Assembly: GCA_946184295.1 (NCBI GenBank)
Contig: CAMHEZ010000020.1
Location: 1 to 39,430 of the forward strand
Source of the DNA: an uncultured Clostridia bacterium
GTDB taxonomy: Bacteria > Bacillota > Clostridia > Oscillospirales > Acutalibacteraceae
Direction of reading: 5' to 3'
Length of the DNA stretch: 39,430 nucleotides
Positions 1 to 7,154 of the stretch are shown piece by piece; positions within the stretch are counted from its first letter, which is position 1, and the number at the start of each line of letters is the position of its first letter. Below the pieces are notes generated by a model, which was given only the letters and a program-made list of their open reading frames with translations, did not search any database and was not told where the DNA came from. The position numbers and the translations under genes are program-made.

Positions 1-71
1 AACATCTGATACATCAATAATACCACATAGATGCCTCGGTTGTCAATACACTGAAGAGGCGAGGAACCGGA

Positions 72-1049
72 ATGAAAAAAGTCGGAAAAGTAATTCTGAT
101 CGTAATTGCAGGCGTAATTCTCATCTTGATCCTTGTCAACCAAATCACAGTGTATCCTTTTGTTTGGTCTTTCCGTGCGTTAATGAGCATGACTGGGAAG
201 CAAGGAAACGTTGGAAATTACGGAGATGTGATCGACAGCGTTCAGGAAATAGCACAGGTGAAGGTTCCGATCGATGGATACCCTGATGCGTCATTTACGG
301 TATACAGACCTACGGACAATCAAGAGATACTGCCTGTCATCGTTTATATCCACGGAGGAGGATGGAGTCTCGGCAGTGCGCAGTCGGTCGCATGGTTCGC
401 AAAACTCCTCTCATCAAACGGATATGCAGTGTGTAACGTAGACTACGCACTTGCTCCCGAGAATCCCTTTCCGGCTTCGACCTGTCAGCTCGCGGAGGTG
501 ATTAACTATATTTACGAGCATGCGGCGGATTACAGGATCAACCACGACAAGATTTTTATTGGCGGCAATTCCGCCGGTGCGCACCTTTCAAGCCAGCTTG
601 GTGCGCTCTTTACAGATGAAGAATATGCGCGGCAATTGGGAATCGACCCGCGTGTCCCGGCCAATGCGATACACGGACTGTTGCTTTTCAACGGCGTTTA
701 TAATTTTGATACAGTCGGGGACTGCGGTTTTTTTGGCTTTGAAAAGTGGGCGTGGGCGTACACTGGGCAGAGGGATTACCGAGCATATGAGCGGCTGGAC
801 GCAATGTCAACGGCTAAACATATTACGATGAATTATCCGGCAACATTTATCACTGTGGGCGATGCAGACCCTCTGGAGCCGCAGACAAGAGAATTTGAGG
901 ACAAGCTGTCGGAAAGCGGAGTGGATTACGTCGCACTGTTCTGGACAGGGACAGGTGCGAAACTGGATCACGATTATATTTACGAAATGAACACCGAACA
1001 GGCGCAGAAAGCACTCGAAATGTTATTATTATTTATTTCGGAGCATTAA
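72..1049 (+). CDS. membrane-anchored alpha/beta hydrolase (HSL/esterase type)
   Basis: Serine hydrolase of the hormone-sensitive-lipase/acetyl-esterase group, 325 aa. Residues 6-26 form one hydrophobic segment, so the catalytic domain is probably anchored outside the membrane. The oxyanion-hole motif HGGGW lies near residue 94. The nucleophile elbow GGNSAG puts the catalytic serine at about residue 167. A late Asp (GDADP) and a late His (LDHDY) are in suitable places for the triad. The ATG at 72 follows GAGGAACCGG, a usable ribosome-binding site. It is the first of three hydrolases in a row and is followed after 13 bases by a small membrane-peptide gene, so the set is probably one operon. The substrate cannot be told from sequence; short-chain acyl or acetylated-sugar esters are usual for the family. 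Confidence 0.85.
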   Translation: MKKVGKVILIVIAGVILILILVNQITVYPFVWSFRALMSMTGKQGNVGNYGDVIDSVQEIAQVKVPIDGYPDASFTVYRPTDNQEILPVIVYIHGGGWSLGSAQSVAWFAKLLSSNGYAVCNVDYALAPENPFPASTCQLAEVINYIYEHAADYRINHDKIFIGGNSAGAHLSSQLGALFTDEEYARQLGIDPRVPANAIHGLLLFNGVYNFDTVGDCGFFGFEKWAWAYTGQRDYRAYERLDAMSTAKHITMNYPATFITVGDADPLEPQTREFEDKLSESGVDYVALFWTGTGAKLDHDYIYEMNTEQAQKALEMLLLFISEH

Positions 1050-1062
1050 GGAGGAAATGAGA

Positions 1063-1197
1063 ATGTCGATTACTGCAAAGAGAATCATCATACTGGTCGT
1101 GATTATTGCTGTGGCGTTTTGCCTTGGCAGACTCGCGGTCAGAGCTGTCATGAATATGCTGCTGGGCGGCACGCTGTTTGGAGGGAACTTCTTATGA
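1063..1197 (+). CDS. 44-residue single-pass membrane peptide
   Basis: Short gene not recognised as any family. It has an excellent Shine-Dalgarno (AAGGAGGAAATGAGA) just before the ATG at 1063. The product starts MSITAKR, runs into a hydrophobic stretch at about residues 8-21, and ends in a Gly-rich tail (LLGGTLFGGNFL). Its TGA stop overlaps the ATG of the next hydrolase in an ATGA arrangement, which implies translational coupling. The position between two membrane-anchored hydrolases suggests a helper or regulatory peptide, but that is inference. It could also be a coupling leader with no protein function. Confidence 0.6.
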   Translation: MSITAKRIIILVVIIAVAFCLGRLAVRAVMNMLLGGTLFGGNFL

Positions 1198-2165
1198 GCA
1201 GTAATAGAAAAGAAAAGAAGGTAAGAGCCGTGCCTGTAGGAATCGGAATTCTGATATTTATCCTCGCCTTTGGAGTAGGAGTAGTTTCAAAGTTTGCTAT
1301 TCAGCCTTCTTGGGCAAAAGAATACAGCGTCAAGTGGAGTGATGAAGTCGGAACGCTCAAGTCTGACCTGCCCTATGGTGACGGAGAGGCAAACAAGTTC
1401 GATCTATATTTGCCGAAGGACGACTCAAAGGATTCATACGGCCTGGTCGTCTATCTCCATGCAGGTGGTTTTACCTCCGGCGATAAAGTGGGTGACAGAG
1501 ATATGCTGGCATGGCTGTGTAGCAAGGGCTATGTGGCGGCTGGTATAAATTATACCCTTCGCACGGACGATCACCCAGAGGCCAGTGTCCTTTCGCAGTC
1601 CAACGAAATCAAAGCGGCAATCCCGATTGTGATCGAGGCGGCAGAAAAAGCGGGTTACCATATCGATAAGATGACGATGGCTGGTGGCTCTGCGGGGCAT
1701 TGCCTTGCCATGATCTATACCTATCGTGACGGAGCGGAGGCTCCCGTTCCCGTGGTGTTCACCTTCGGAGCCGTTGGGCCTTCCTGCTTCTATCAGGAGG
1801 ATTGGGGCATCTACGGGCTGGATCAGAACGATGAAGCCTGCGCCGGAATGTTCAGCGTCATGGCCGGTGAAGAAATTACGGAACAGGATATTCGTGACGG
1901 TTCCTACCATGAGAAAGTGAAACCAATCTCCGCTATGGAATGGATCAGCAGCAATCCTGTTCCTTCCGTGATCGCTTACGGAAAGTGCGACAAGGTTCAA
2001 CCTTACCTCGGCTCGCTGCGATTGAAAGCTGCGTTGGAAGAAAACAATGTGGATTTCAGGTATTATGAGCTGCCGCACTCCGGGCATGGACTGCAGAATG
2101 ACAACGCCATTCAGAGAGAATGGATGGAGACCGTTGAAGAATATCTCGATAAGGAACTGTCATGA
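1194..2165 (+). CDS. membrane-anchored alpha/beta hydrolase
   Basis: Second hydrolase of the cluster, 323 aa from the ATG at 1194. The frame is open further upstream, but 1194 is preferred because it overlaps the stop of the 44-aa gene (ATGA) and sits after GGAGGG. A basic N-terminus (SSNRKEKKVRAV) precedes a membrane segment at about residues 15-35. The oxyanion motif appears as HAGGF instead of HGGGW. The nucleophile elbow is GGSAGH, with the serine at about residue 166. The late His is in PHSGHG. The fold and layout match gene 1, but sequence similarity looks low, so this is an older duplication or independent recruitment. Substrate unknown. Confidence 0.82.
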   Translation: MSSNRKEKKVRAVPVGIGILIFILAFGVGVVSKFAIQPSWAKEYSVKWSDEVGTLKSDLPYGDGEANKFDLYLPKDDSKDSYGLVVYLHAGGFTSGDKVGDRDMLAWLCSKGYVAAGINYTLRTDDHPEASVLSQSNEIKAAIPIVIEAAEKAGYHIDKMTMAGGSAGHCLAMIYTYRDGAEAPVPVVFTFGAVGPSCFYQEDWGIYGLDQNDEACAGMFSVMAGEEITEQDIRDGSYHEKVKPISAMEWISSNPVPSVIAYGKCDKVQPYLGSLRLKAALEENNVDFRYYELPHSGHGLQNDNAIQREWMETVEEYLDKELS

Positions 2166-2281
2166 AATAACTTGAACAGAAATCCTCGACAAACATCGTA
2201 TAATCGGGATTGTTTTTCGAGAAATGTTCAACTTATTTTTCAACAGAGCCTAAGTATATGCCTGTACATTGAGGGAAGAGA

Positions 2282-3202
2282 ATGAAAAAGGTGTTGAAGA
2301 TCATAGTAATCATTGTTCTTGTTTTAGCGTTTGGCCTCGCAGGCTTATATCTTTATGCCGACAACAAACCAGATATACACAAGGGATATCAGAAGGGCAT
2401 AGAAACAGGCGGTGATATTGAAGCGAAATACCTGCATAGTGGTGAGTATCAAACGAAAAAGACAACTGCAAAAGCAGAAGATCCCATCAAAAAATACACG
2501 ATCTATTACCCTGCGGAGCTGGAAACTGAAAACCGTACATATCCAATGATCCTTGTCGTAAACGGCACAGGTGGCAAAGCCACGAAATACGAACCGGAAT
2601 TCGAACTGTATGCTTCCTGGGGCTTTATAACCGTAGGTACGCAGGACAAGGGTACCGGTTCCGGCCAAACAACGGTAGCGACGCTTCGGTATATGCTGGA
2701 ACAGAACGAGAATCCCGACAGCGTGTTCTATCATAAGATTGACTTGGACAACATTGGTATTACAGGATTCTCGCAGGGCGGAGCTGCCGTGTTCAATGTT
2801 TTGACGAAGTATGAGGAAGCATCATTCTTTAAGGCAGCAGCTCCGCTTTCTCCTGTCAGCGAACATACTGCAGAGACCACAACGGACTATCCCTATGATT
2901 CGGCTGACGTGAAATGCTCGATCATGATCCTTGCAGGAACGAGCGGGGAATTTGAAACAGAAATCGTCATCCCTCTTTCAGAGCTGAACCGGCAGTATGA
3001 CAAAATCACGACCCCGAAGGTCATGGCGCGCCGTATCGGAATGGATCATGACCACATGATGTATTCCGCAGGAGGCTATGTGATTGCATGGTTCCGCTGG
3101 CAGCTCATGGGCGATGAAGAAGCGGCGAAAGCGTTTGTTGGCGAGATGCCGGAGCTTCTGTCAAATGAATTGTATCAAGACCAACAGATAAATATCCACT
3201 AA
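2282..3202 (+). CDS. membrane-anchored alpha/beta hydrolase, dienelactone-hydrolase-like
   Basis: Third hydrolase, 306 aa, with an N-terminal membrane segment at residues 4-26 and a strong ribosome-binding site (GAGGGAAGAG) before the ATG. The nucleophile elbow is GFSQGG, with the serine at about residue 164. The oxyanion region reads NGTGG, not HGGG, which is nearer to polyester/dienelactone-type hydrolases than to the HSL group. A late MDHDHM supplies the histidine. A 116-base gap separates it from gene 3, so it may have its own promoter. A GC-rich hairpin follows the stop. Substrate not determinable. Confidence 0.8.
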   Translation: MKKVLKIIVIIVLVLAFGLAGLYLYADNKPDIHKGYQKGIETGGDIEAKYLHSGEYQTKKTTAKAEDPIKKYTIYYPAELETENRTYPMILVVNGTGGKATKYEPEFELYASWGFITVGTQDKGTGSGQTTVATLRYMLEQNENPDSVFYHKIDLDNIGITGFSQGGAAVFNVLTKYEEASFFKAAAPLSPVSEHTAETTTDYPYDSADVKCSIMILAGTSGEFETEIVIPLSELNRQYDKITTPKVMARRIGMDHDHMMYSAGGYVIAWFRWQLMGDEEAAKAFVGEMPELLSNELYQDQQINIH

Positions 3203-3210
3203 TTCGACAG

Positions 3211-3234
3211 GCGGCGGGGATTATTCCCCGCCGC
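3211..3234 (+). terminator. GC-rich hairpin after the hydrolase cluster
   Basis: Ten-base perfect stem (GCGGCGGGGA paired with TCCCCGCCGC) around the loop TTAT, starting nine bases after the hydrolase stop. It lacks a T-tract, so it may stabilise the 3' end or act as a weak terminator. Confidence 0.55.
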
Positions 3235-3242
3235 TCGATACG

Positions 3243-3490
3243 TTATGCGTAGATCAGATCATTGTTTACGACCTCCATTGCCCTGTCCCGAATGCTGTTC
3301 ATAAGGCGCACCCACAGCATCTGATCCTGGGCCTTTAGCTGTTCAGTGACACCCTCACACTCTGCCATCTGTTTTGTCAGCAGGAGCATTTGCGCCTCTG
3401 CCTGCTCGTTGATGTCAGCGAGATAGGTGTTCAACCTGCCGCTGGTCAGTAGCTCCGTGTACAGGGCTTTCCTTTCTTGATAATAAAAAA
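3243..3490 (-). pseudogene. TnpV-like transposon protein, C-terminal remnant
   Basis: The reading frame encodes a segment strongly resembling the C-terminal half of TnpV proteins carried by Clostridia transposons: TELLTSGRLNTYLADI, then EGVTEQLKAQDQ, ending VNNDLIYA. An ATG at 3434 gives a 63-residue ORF, but similarity continues upstream to about 3490 (YYQERKALYTELL) with no start codon. The N-terminal half is missing and the upstream edge coincides with a hairpin. TnpV is a small protein of unknown role in conjugative/mobilisable elements. This copy looks dead and marks an old element insertion next to the tRNA. Confidence 0.7.
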
Positions 3491-3529
3491 GGGCTGATTT
3501 CGCAGAATTACATCTACAAAGCCAGCCCT
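3490..3529 (-). terminator. hairpin with T-run (minus strand)
   Basis: AGGGCTG at 3490-3496 pairs with CAGCCCT at 3523-3529. Read on the minus strand, the stem is followed by six T residues (the A-run at 3485-3490). It forms the broken edge of the TnpV remnant. Confidence 0.45.
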
Positions 3530-3554
3530 CAGATGATGGTGTTATTCAGCAGGG

Positions 3555-3597
3555 GAGGTCGTCCCTACATTTTAGGGACGACCTCGAAAATTTTTTT
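3555..3597 (+). terminator. 12-bp perfect hairpin followed by T7
   Basis: GAGGTCGTCCCT (3555-3566) and AGGGACGACCTC (3574-3585) form a perfect stem with a 7-base loop. GAAAA and seven T residues follow on the plus strand. No plus-strand gene lies directly upstream, so it may belong to the mobile-element remnant. Confidence 0.5.
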
Positions 3598-3608
3598 CCT
3601 GGAAAATG

Positions 3609-3653
3609 AAAAAAGGCGGCATTCGGGAGAATTCATTCTCTCAAAAGCCGCCT
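3609..3653 (-). terminator. nested hairpin with T6 (minus strand)
   Basis: AGGCGGC (3614-3620) pairs with GCCGCCT (3647-3653), and an inner palindrome GAGAAT/ATTCTC lies at 3627-3640. On the minus strand the stem is followed by six T residues. It could act as a second terminator beyond the tRNA. Confidence 0.5.
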
Positions 3654-3696
3654 AAAAACGTCGGGGTCGGTAGTTCAAGTCCTCTCAACAAAGGAA

Positions 3697-3794
3697 AATA
3701 TCTTTTTGTTTGCACTTGAAAAACGTGGGTACGAAAAACCCCAGAAGCCGCATGACTTCTGGGGTTTCCGGTGCAATATCTTTTTTGGTTGCAC
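3697..3794. repeat. imperfect 19-20 bp direct repeat downstream of tRNA-fMet
   Basis: AATATCTTTTTGTTTGCAC at 3697-3715 recurs as AATATCTTTTTTGGTTGCAC at 3775-3794, directly next to the tRNA 3' end. The copies bracket the tRNA terminator. They may come from tandem duplication of a tRNA tail or from element insertion and excision. Confidence 0.45.
3734..3767 (-). terminator. intrinsic terminator of tRNA-fMet
   Basis: Perfect 12-bp stem (AAACCCCAGAAG at 3736-3747 with CTTCTGGGGTTT at 3756-3767) and an 8-base loop. On the minus strand it is followed by TTTTT, and it lies about 30 bases beyond the encoded CCA end of the tRNA. Confidence 0.75.
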
Positions 3795-3798
3795 AACA

Positions 3799-3875
<77 letters not shown>

Positions 3876-3914
3876 ATATTCATTCGAGCAATCGGCTGTC
3901 TTGATTGCCTGACT

Positions 3915-3943
3915 ATTATATTACATCTTGCTGTGAATGTCAA
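3915..3943 (-). promoter_or_regulatory. consensus sigma-A promoter of tRNA-fMet
   Basis: On the minus strand TTGACA (3943-3938), a 17-base spacer and TATAAT (3920-3915), a perfect vegetative promoter 40 bases before the mature tRNA 5' end. Confidence 0.85.
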
Positions 3944-4243
3944 GAGGAATTTTTACAAAATTATTAAGACTGTGATTATTACCAAAAAAGATACGAATTA
4001 ACAACAATAATATAACAATAAAAATAAAAAATCAGCTCATAAGAGTGGTCGCATGATTGACGCTTTTCTTTATAATATGTTTTGATCGGATCAGAGGAAA
4101 AACGAAAACAAGTTCATTCAATTTTCAAAAGCGGCAATCCCAATCTCACGTAAAATACGCCGTAACATTTTTCTTTGTCCCCACAAACAGCGGCTGTATC
4201 CACAGCGTCCGTTTCCGGCAACTCCCTTTTTGTGAAAAACAAC

Positions 4244-4272
4244 TTGCATATTCCCGGGAACAATGGTATAAT
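4244..4272 (+). promoter_or_regulatory. probable sigma-A promoter
   Basis: TTGCAT (4244-4249), 17 bases, TATAAT (4267-4272). It points into the decayed small membrane ORFs at 4338-4693. No intact gene follows, so it could drive an unannotated small RNA or be left over. Nothing clear is seen between the tRNA promoter (3943) and this site except AT-rich DNA. Confidence 0.5.
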
Positions 4273-4337
4273 CAAGTTGATGATATGCAGCGGCAGCTCG
4301 AACACCATTCGGCACCCGCGTCATTGACACCGTTCCC

Positions 4338-4693
4338 TTGCTCCGGACTCTTCCCGGCTTTCGCACCGGCACGCTCTGGAAGGAACTGCTCGCGGGAATT
4401 TGCTATATCAGCACCCTGCGCTTCCTTGCAATGGTAAGCATCTCCTACGACTTTATCGCTCTGTTTTTTGTCGTACCGGTCTATATCATGATACCATCGG
4501 CTTTAATAATGGCAACTGTCTGCGCTTTTTTCCAAAGCGGCTGAGAATGGACATCTATCATATTGTGCTGATAATAGAGATCGTCATTTCTTCCCCTTTT
4601 GTAATTCCCGCCGTAATGCTGGTCTGTTACAACATCAAATATTTATTTGATAAAAAACAATACCCTCCTACAGGACTGTCACTCTTGCCATAG
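4338..4693 (+). pseudogene. possible decayed small membrane protein
   Basis: No recognised family. Two adjoining frames each encode strongly hydrophobic stretches. Frame one (to the stop at 4542-4544) has FLAMVSISYDFIALFFVVP. Frame two, open from about 4400 to 4693, has YHIVLIIEIVISSPFVIPAV followed by a basic tail. A frameshift near 4490-4540 would join them into one protein with about three membrane segments. Alternatively the ATG at 4547 could start a separate 48-aa peptide only two bases after the first stop. No good ribosome-binding site is seen for either. The most likely reading is a degraded gene; real small peptides are possible. Confidence 0.3.
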
Positions 4694-4749
4694 TCCTGTA
4701 TTTCATGATGAAATTATGTAATTTTAACCGTTTCGACACATCATATTCC

Positions 4750-4778
4750 TTGATATTGTGTAAATCTTCTGGTATAAT
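4750..4778 (+). promoter_or_regulatory. sigma-A promoter of the GH31 gene
   Basis: TTGATA (4750-4755), 17-base spacer, TATAAT (4773-4778), ending 38 bases before the ATG of the alpha-glucosidase. No obvious cre-like or other operator was seen around it. Confidence 0.75.
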
Positions 4779-4816
4779 GTCCTATATACTTAATCATCAA
4801 GGGAAGTCGGTCATTT

Positions 4817-7117
4817 ATGAATTACGGAAAAATTGTCAGTTTTGACGCGGAAGGCAGCCGTGTTGCCATACAGTTTGAACACCGGATGGCTGTCATCACC
4901 GCTGTCACGGAAGAAATCATCAATGTTTTCTGCGGGCTCAAATCCGACAGCAATCATTCCTTCGCCATCGAGGGCGACAAATCCAAGTCTGTCAACGTCA
5001 TCGCCAATATGGTGGGCAATTACATTATCATCTCCACTCCAAAGCTCGCGGTGTATGTCTACGACAATTTCCGGGTGAGCTTCCTCAAGTCGGACGGCAC
5101 GGTCATCTGCCGCGACTATAAGGGCGAGCGGGAGGCACAGGGTGCCGCTGTCATCAGCAAGGAAGCTGCTGCACAGGCCCGCATGGAAGGCCATGTGCTG
5201 ACCGACGGCATCAAGCACCGTGCCATTGAAGTGGTCAAGTGCATGGAGGGCGACGAGTATTTCTACGGTTTGGGCGACAAATACAGCTTTCTCAACAAGA
5301 AGGGCTACGACTTCGAGATGTGGAACAGCGACTTGCCCGAACCCCATTTTGAATCCATGACGCGGTTGTATAAATCCATTCCTTTCTTCATCGTCCATCG
5401 CGAAGCCGTCAATTACGGCATTTTCTTTGACAATCATCACCGCACGTACTTCGATCTCGGCAAGGAAAACAGCAGTTACTTCTCCTTCTCAGCTGACGAC
5501 GGCAATCTGGACTATTACTTTATCTACGGCGCCACCATGAAATCGGTCATCGGCGGTTACACCTACCTCACAGGCACCACGCCGCTGCCACAGCTCTGGA
5601 CGCTGGGCTATCAGCAGTCCCGTTGGTCCTACGAAAATCGCGCTGAACTGCTCTCCGTCGCCGACGGAATGCGGAACAACGAGATTCCCTGTGACGTGCT
5701 GTATTGCGACATCGACTACATGGATAATTTCAAGGTCTTCACCTGGGGCGAAACGCAATATCCCCAGCATCAGCAAATGCTCACCGACCTCCGAGAACGC
5801 GGCTTCAAGGTGGTCACCATCATCGACCCCGGCGTCAAAAAAGAAGAAGGCTACTTCGTCTATGACGAGGGAGTCGCCAACGACTACTTCGTACACGCCA
5901 CCGACGGCAGCATTTATGAAAACGTCGTCTGGCCGGGCGATTCGGTCTTCCCTGACTTCGGCAGACGCGCTGTGCGCAACTGGTGGGCAGACAAGCAGCG
6001 TCTCATGACCGATGACGGCGTGGCCGGCATCTGGAACGATATGAACGAACCTGCCAGCTTCCGCGGCGAGATTCCGGACGATGTAGTCTTCTCCGACGAG
6101 GAACGCGTCACCAATCACGCCGAAATGCACAACGTCTACGCCTCGCTCATGTGCAAAGCTACCTATGAGGGTCTCAAGCGCCACACTGGCAAGCGCCCGT
6201 TTGTTATTACGCGTGCTTTTTACAGCGGCGCGCAGAAATACACCACCGCCTGGACCGGCGACAACCAGAGCCATTGGTCCCATCTGCGCTACGCCATCGC
6301 CCAGCTCTGCTCTATCGGCATGAGCGGCCTTGCCTTCATCGGCACCGACGTGGGGGGTTTTGGTGCAAGTTGTACGCCGGAACTGCTCTGCCGTTGGACA
6401 CAACTGGGATGCTTTGTTCCCTTCTTCCGCAACCACGCGGCCAAAGGCACCCGTTATCAGGAGCCGTGGGCATTTGACAAGCAGACGTTGGATATCTGCC
6501 GCAAATACATCCGCCTGCGCTACCGCCTGATTCCTTACCTGTACGACTGCTTCCGCACCGCTGAACTCACCGGCGTACCGGTGTTCCGTCCGCTCGTGCT
6601 GAATTTCGAGAAGGACGTCAAAACCGCGGAAATCAACGATCAATTCATGTTGGGCGACTGGATCATGGTCGCGCCCATCGTCGATCAGGGCAAGGTCAGC
6701 CGTGACGTCTATCTGCCCAAGGGAGGCAACTGGTACGATTTCCACACCGGCGAACGCTTCCCCGGCGGCACCCGTATTCTGCGGGAGGCACCGCTTGACA
6801 CCTGCCCTATCTATATCCGTGAAGGGGCAATACTGCCGCTGTGGCCGGTCATGAATTACGTGGGCGAAAAGAAGGTCGATTGTCTGGAACTGACGGTCTT
6901 CGGCAACGACGGGGAATATACCCACTATCAGGACAACGGCGAGGATTTCGCCTATCGCGACGGCGCGTACAACCTTTACCAATTTACCCGCAAAGGCGGT
7001 CGCCTCACCATCGAGATGACCAACGCGGGCTATGCGGATAAATACGGCGCCTTTAAAGTGACCATGAACGGAAAAACTTTCAAAATTAAATTTTCGGGAC
7101 GCAAACTGGTAATTTAA
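4817..7117 (+). CDS. alpha-glucosidase, glycoside hydrolase family 31
   Basis: Retaining exo-acting alpha-glycosidase, 766 aa, a normal length for GH31. It has an N-terminal beta-sandwich (roughly residues 1-230), a (beta/alpha)8 catalytic barrel (about 240-590) and C-terminal beta domains. The nucleophile is Asp408 in the signature WNDMNEP. The acid/base is Asp482 in WTGDNQSHW. Other family blocks are YGLGDKYSFLNKKG, TLGYQQSRWSY, and FFRNHAAKG near the barrel end. There is no signal peptide, so it acts in the cytoplasm, probably releasing glucose from imported malto- or isomalto-oligosaccharides. Start: ATG at 4817 behind AAGGGAAG. No transporter or regulator genes flank it, so the substrate (alpha-1,4, alpha-1,6 or alpha-xylose) is not fixed by context. 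Confidence 0.93.
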   Translation: MNYGKIVSFDAEGSRVAIQFEHRMAVITAVTEEIINVFCGLKSDSNHSFAIEGDKSKSVNVIANMVGNYIIISTPKLAVYVYDNFRVSFLKSDGTVICRDYKGEREAQGAAVISKEAAAQARMEGHVLTDGIKHRAIEVVKCMEGDEYFYGLGDKYSFLNKKGYDFEMWNSDLPEPHFESMTRLYKSIPFFIVHREAVNYGIFFDNHHRTYFDLGKENSSYFSFSADDGNLDYYFIYGATMKSVIGGYTYLTGTTPLPQLWTLGYQQSRWSYENRAELLSVADGMRNNEIPCDVLYCDIDYMDNFKVFTWGETQYPQHQQMLTDLRERGFKVVTIIDPGVKKEEGYFVYDEGVANDYFVHATDGSIYENVVWPGDSVFPDFGRRAVRNWWADKQRLMTDDGVAGIWNDMNEPASFRGEIPDDVVFSDEERVTNHAEMHNVYASLMCKATYEGLKRHTGKRPFVITRAFYSGAQKYTTAWTGDNQSHWSHLRYAIAQLCSIGMSGLAFIGTDVGGFGASCTPELLCRWTQLGCFVPFFRNHAAKGTRYQEPWAFDKQTLDICRKYIRLRYRLIPYLYDCFRTAELTGVPVFRPLVLNFEKDVKTAEINDQFMLGDWIMVAPIVDQGKVSRDVYLPKGGNWYDFHTGERFPGGTRILREAPLDTCPIYIREGAILPLWPVMNYVGEKKVDCLELTVFGNDGEYTHYQDNGEDFAYRDGAYNLYQFTRKGGRLTIEMTNAGYADKYGAFKVTMNGKTFKIKFSGRKLVI

Positions 7118-7154
7118 ACAGGCAAATAGCTTACATCAAACGGGGAATGATATA

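Noticed and set aside
4118-4372. 84-aa minus-strand ORF (NMQVVFHKKGVAGNGRC)
   Set aside because: No ribosome-binding site or family, and it overlaps a plus-strand promoter; chance ORF most likely.
5489-6982. 497-aa open frame opposite the alpha-glucosidase
   Set aside because: A shadow of the GC-rich GH31 codons; Val/Ala/Asp-rich with no domain, and GH31 motifs are unmistakable on the plus strand.
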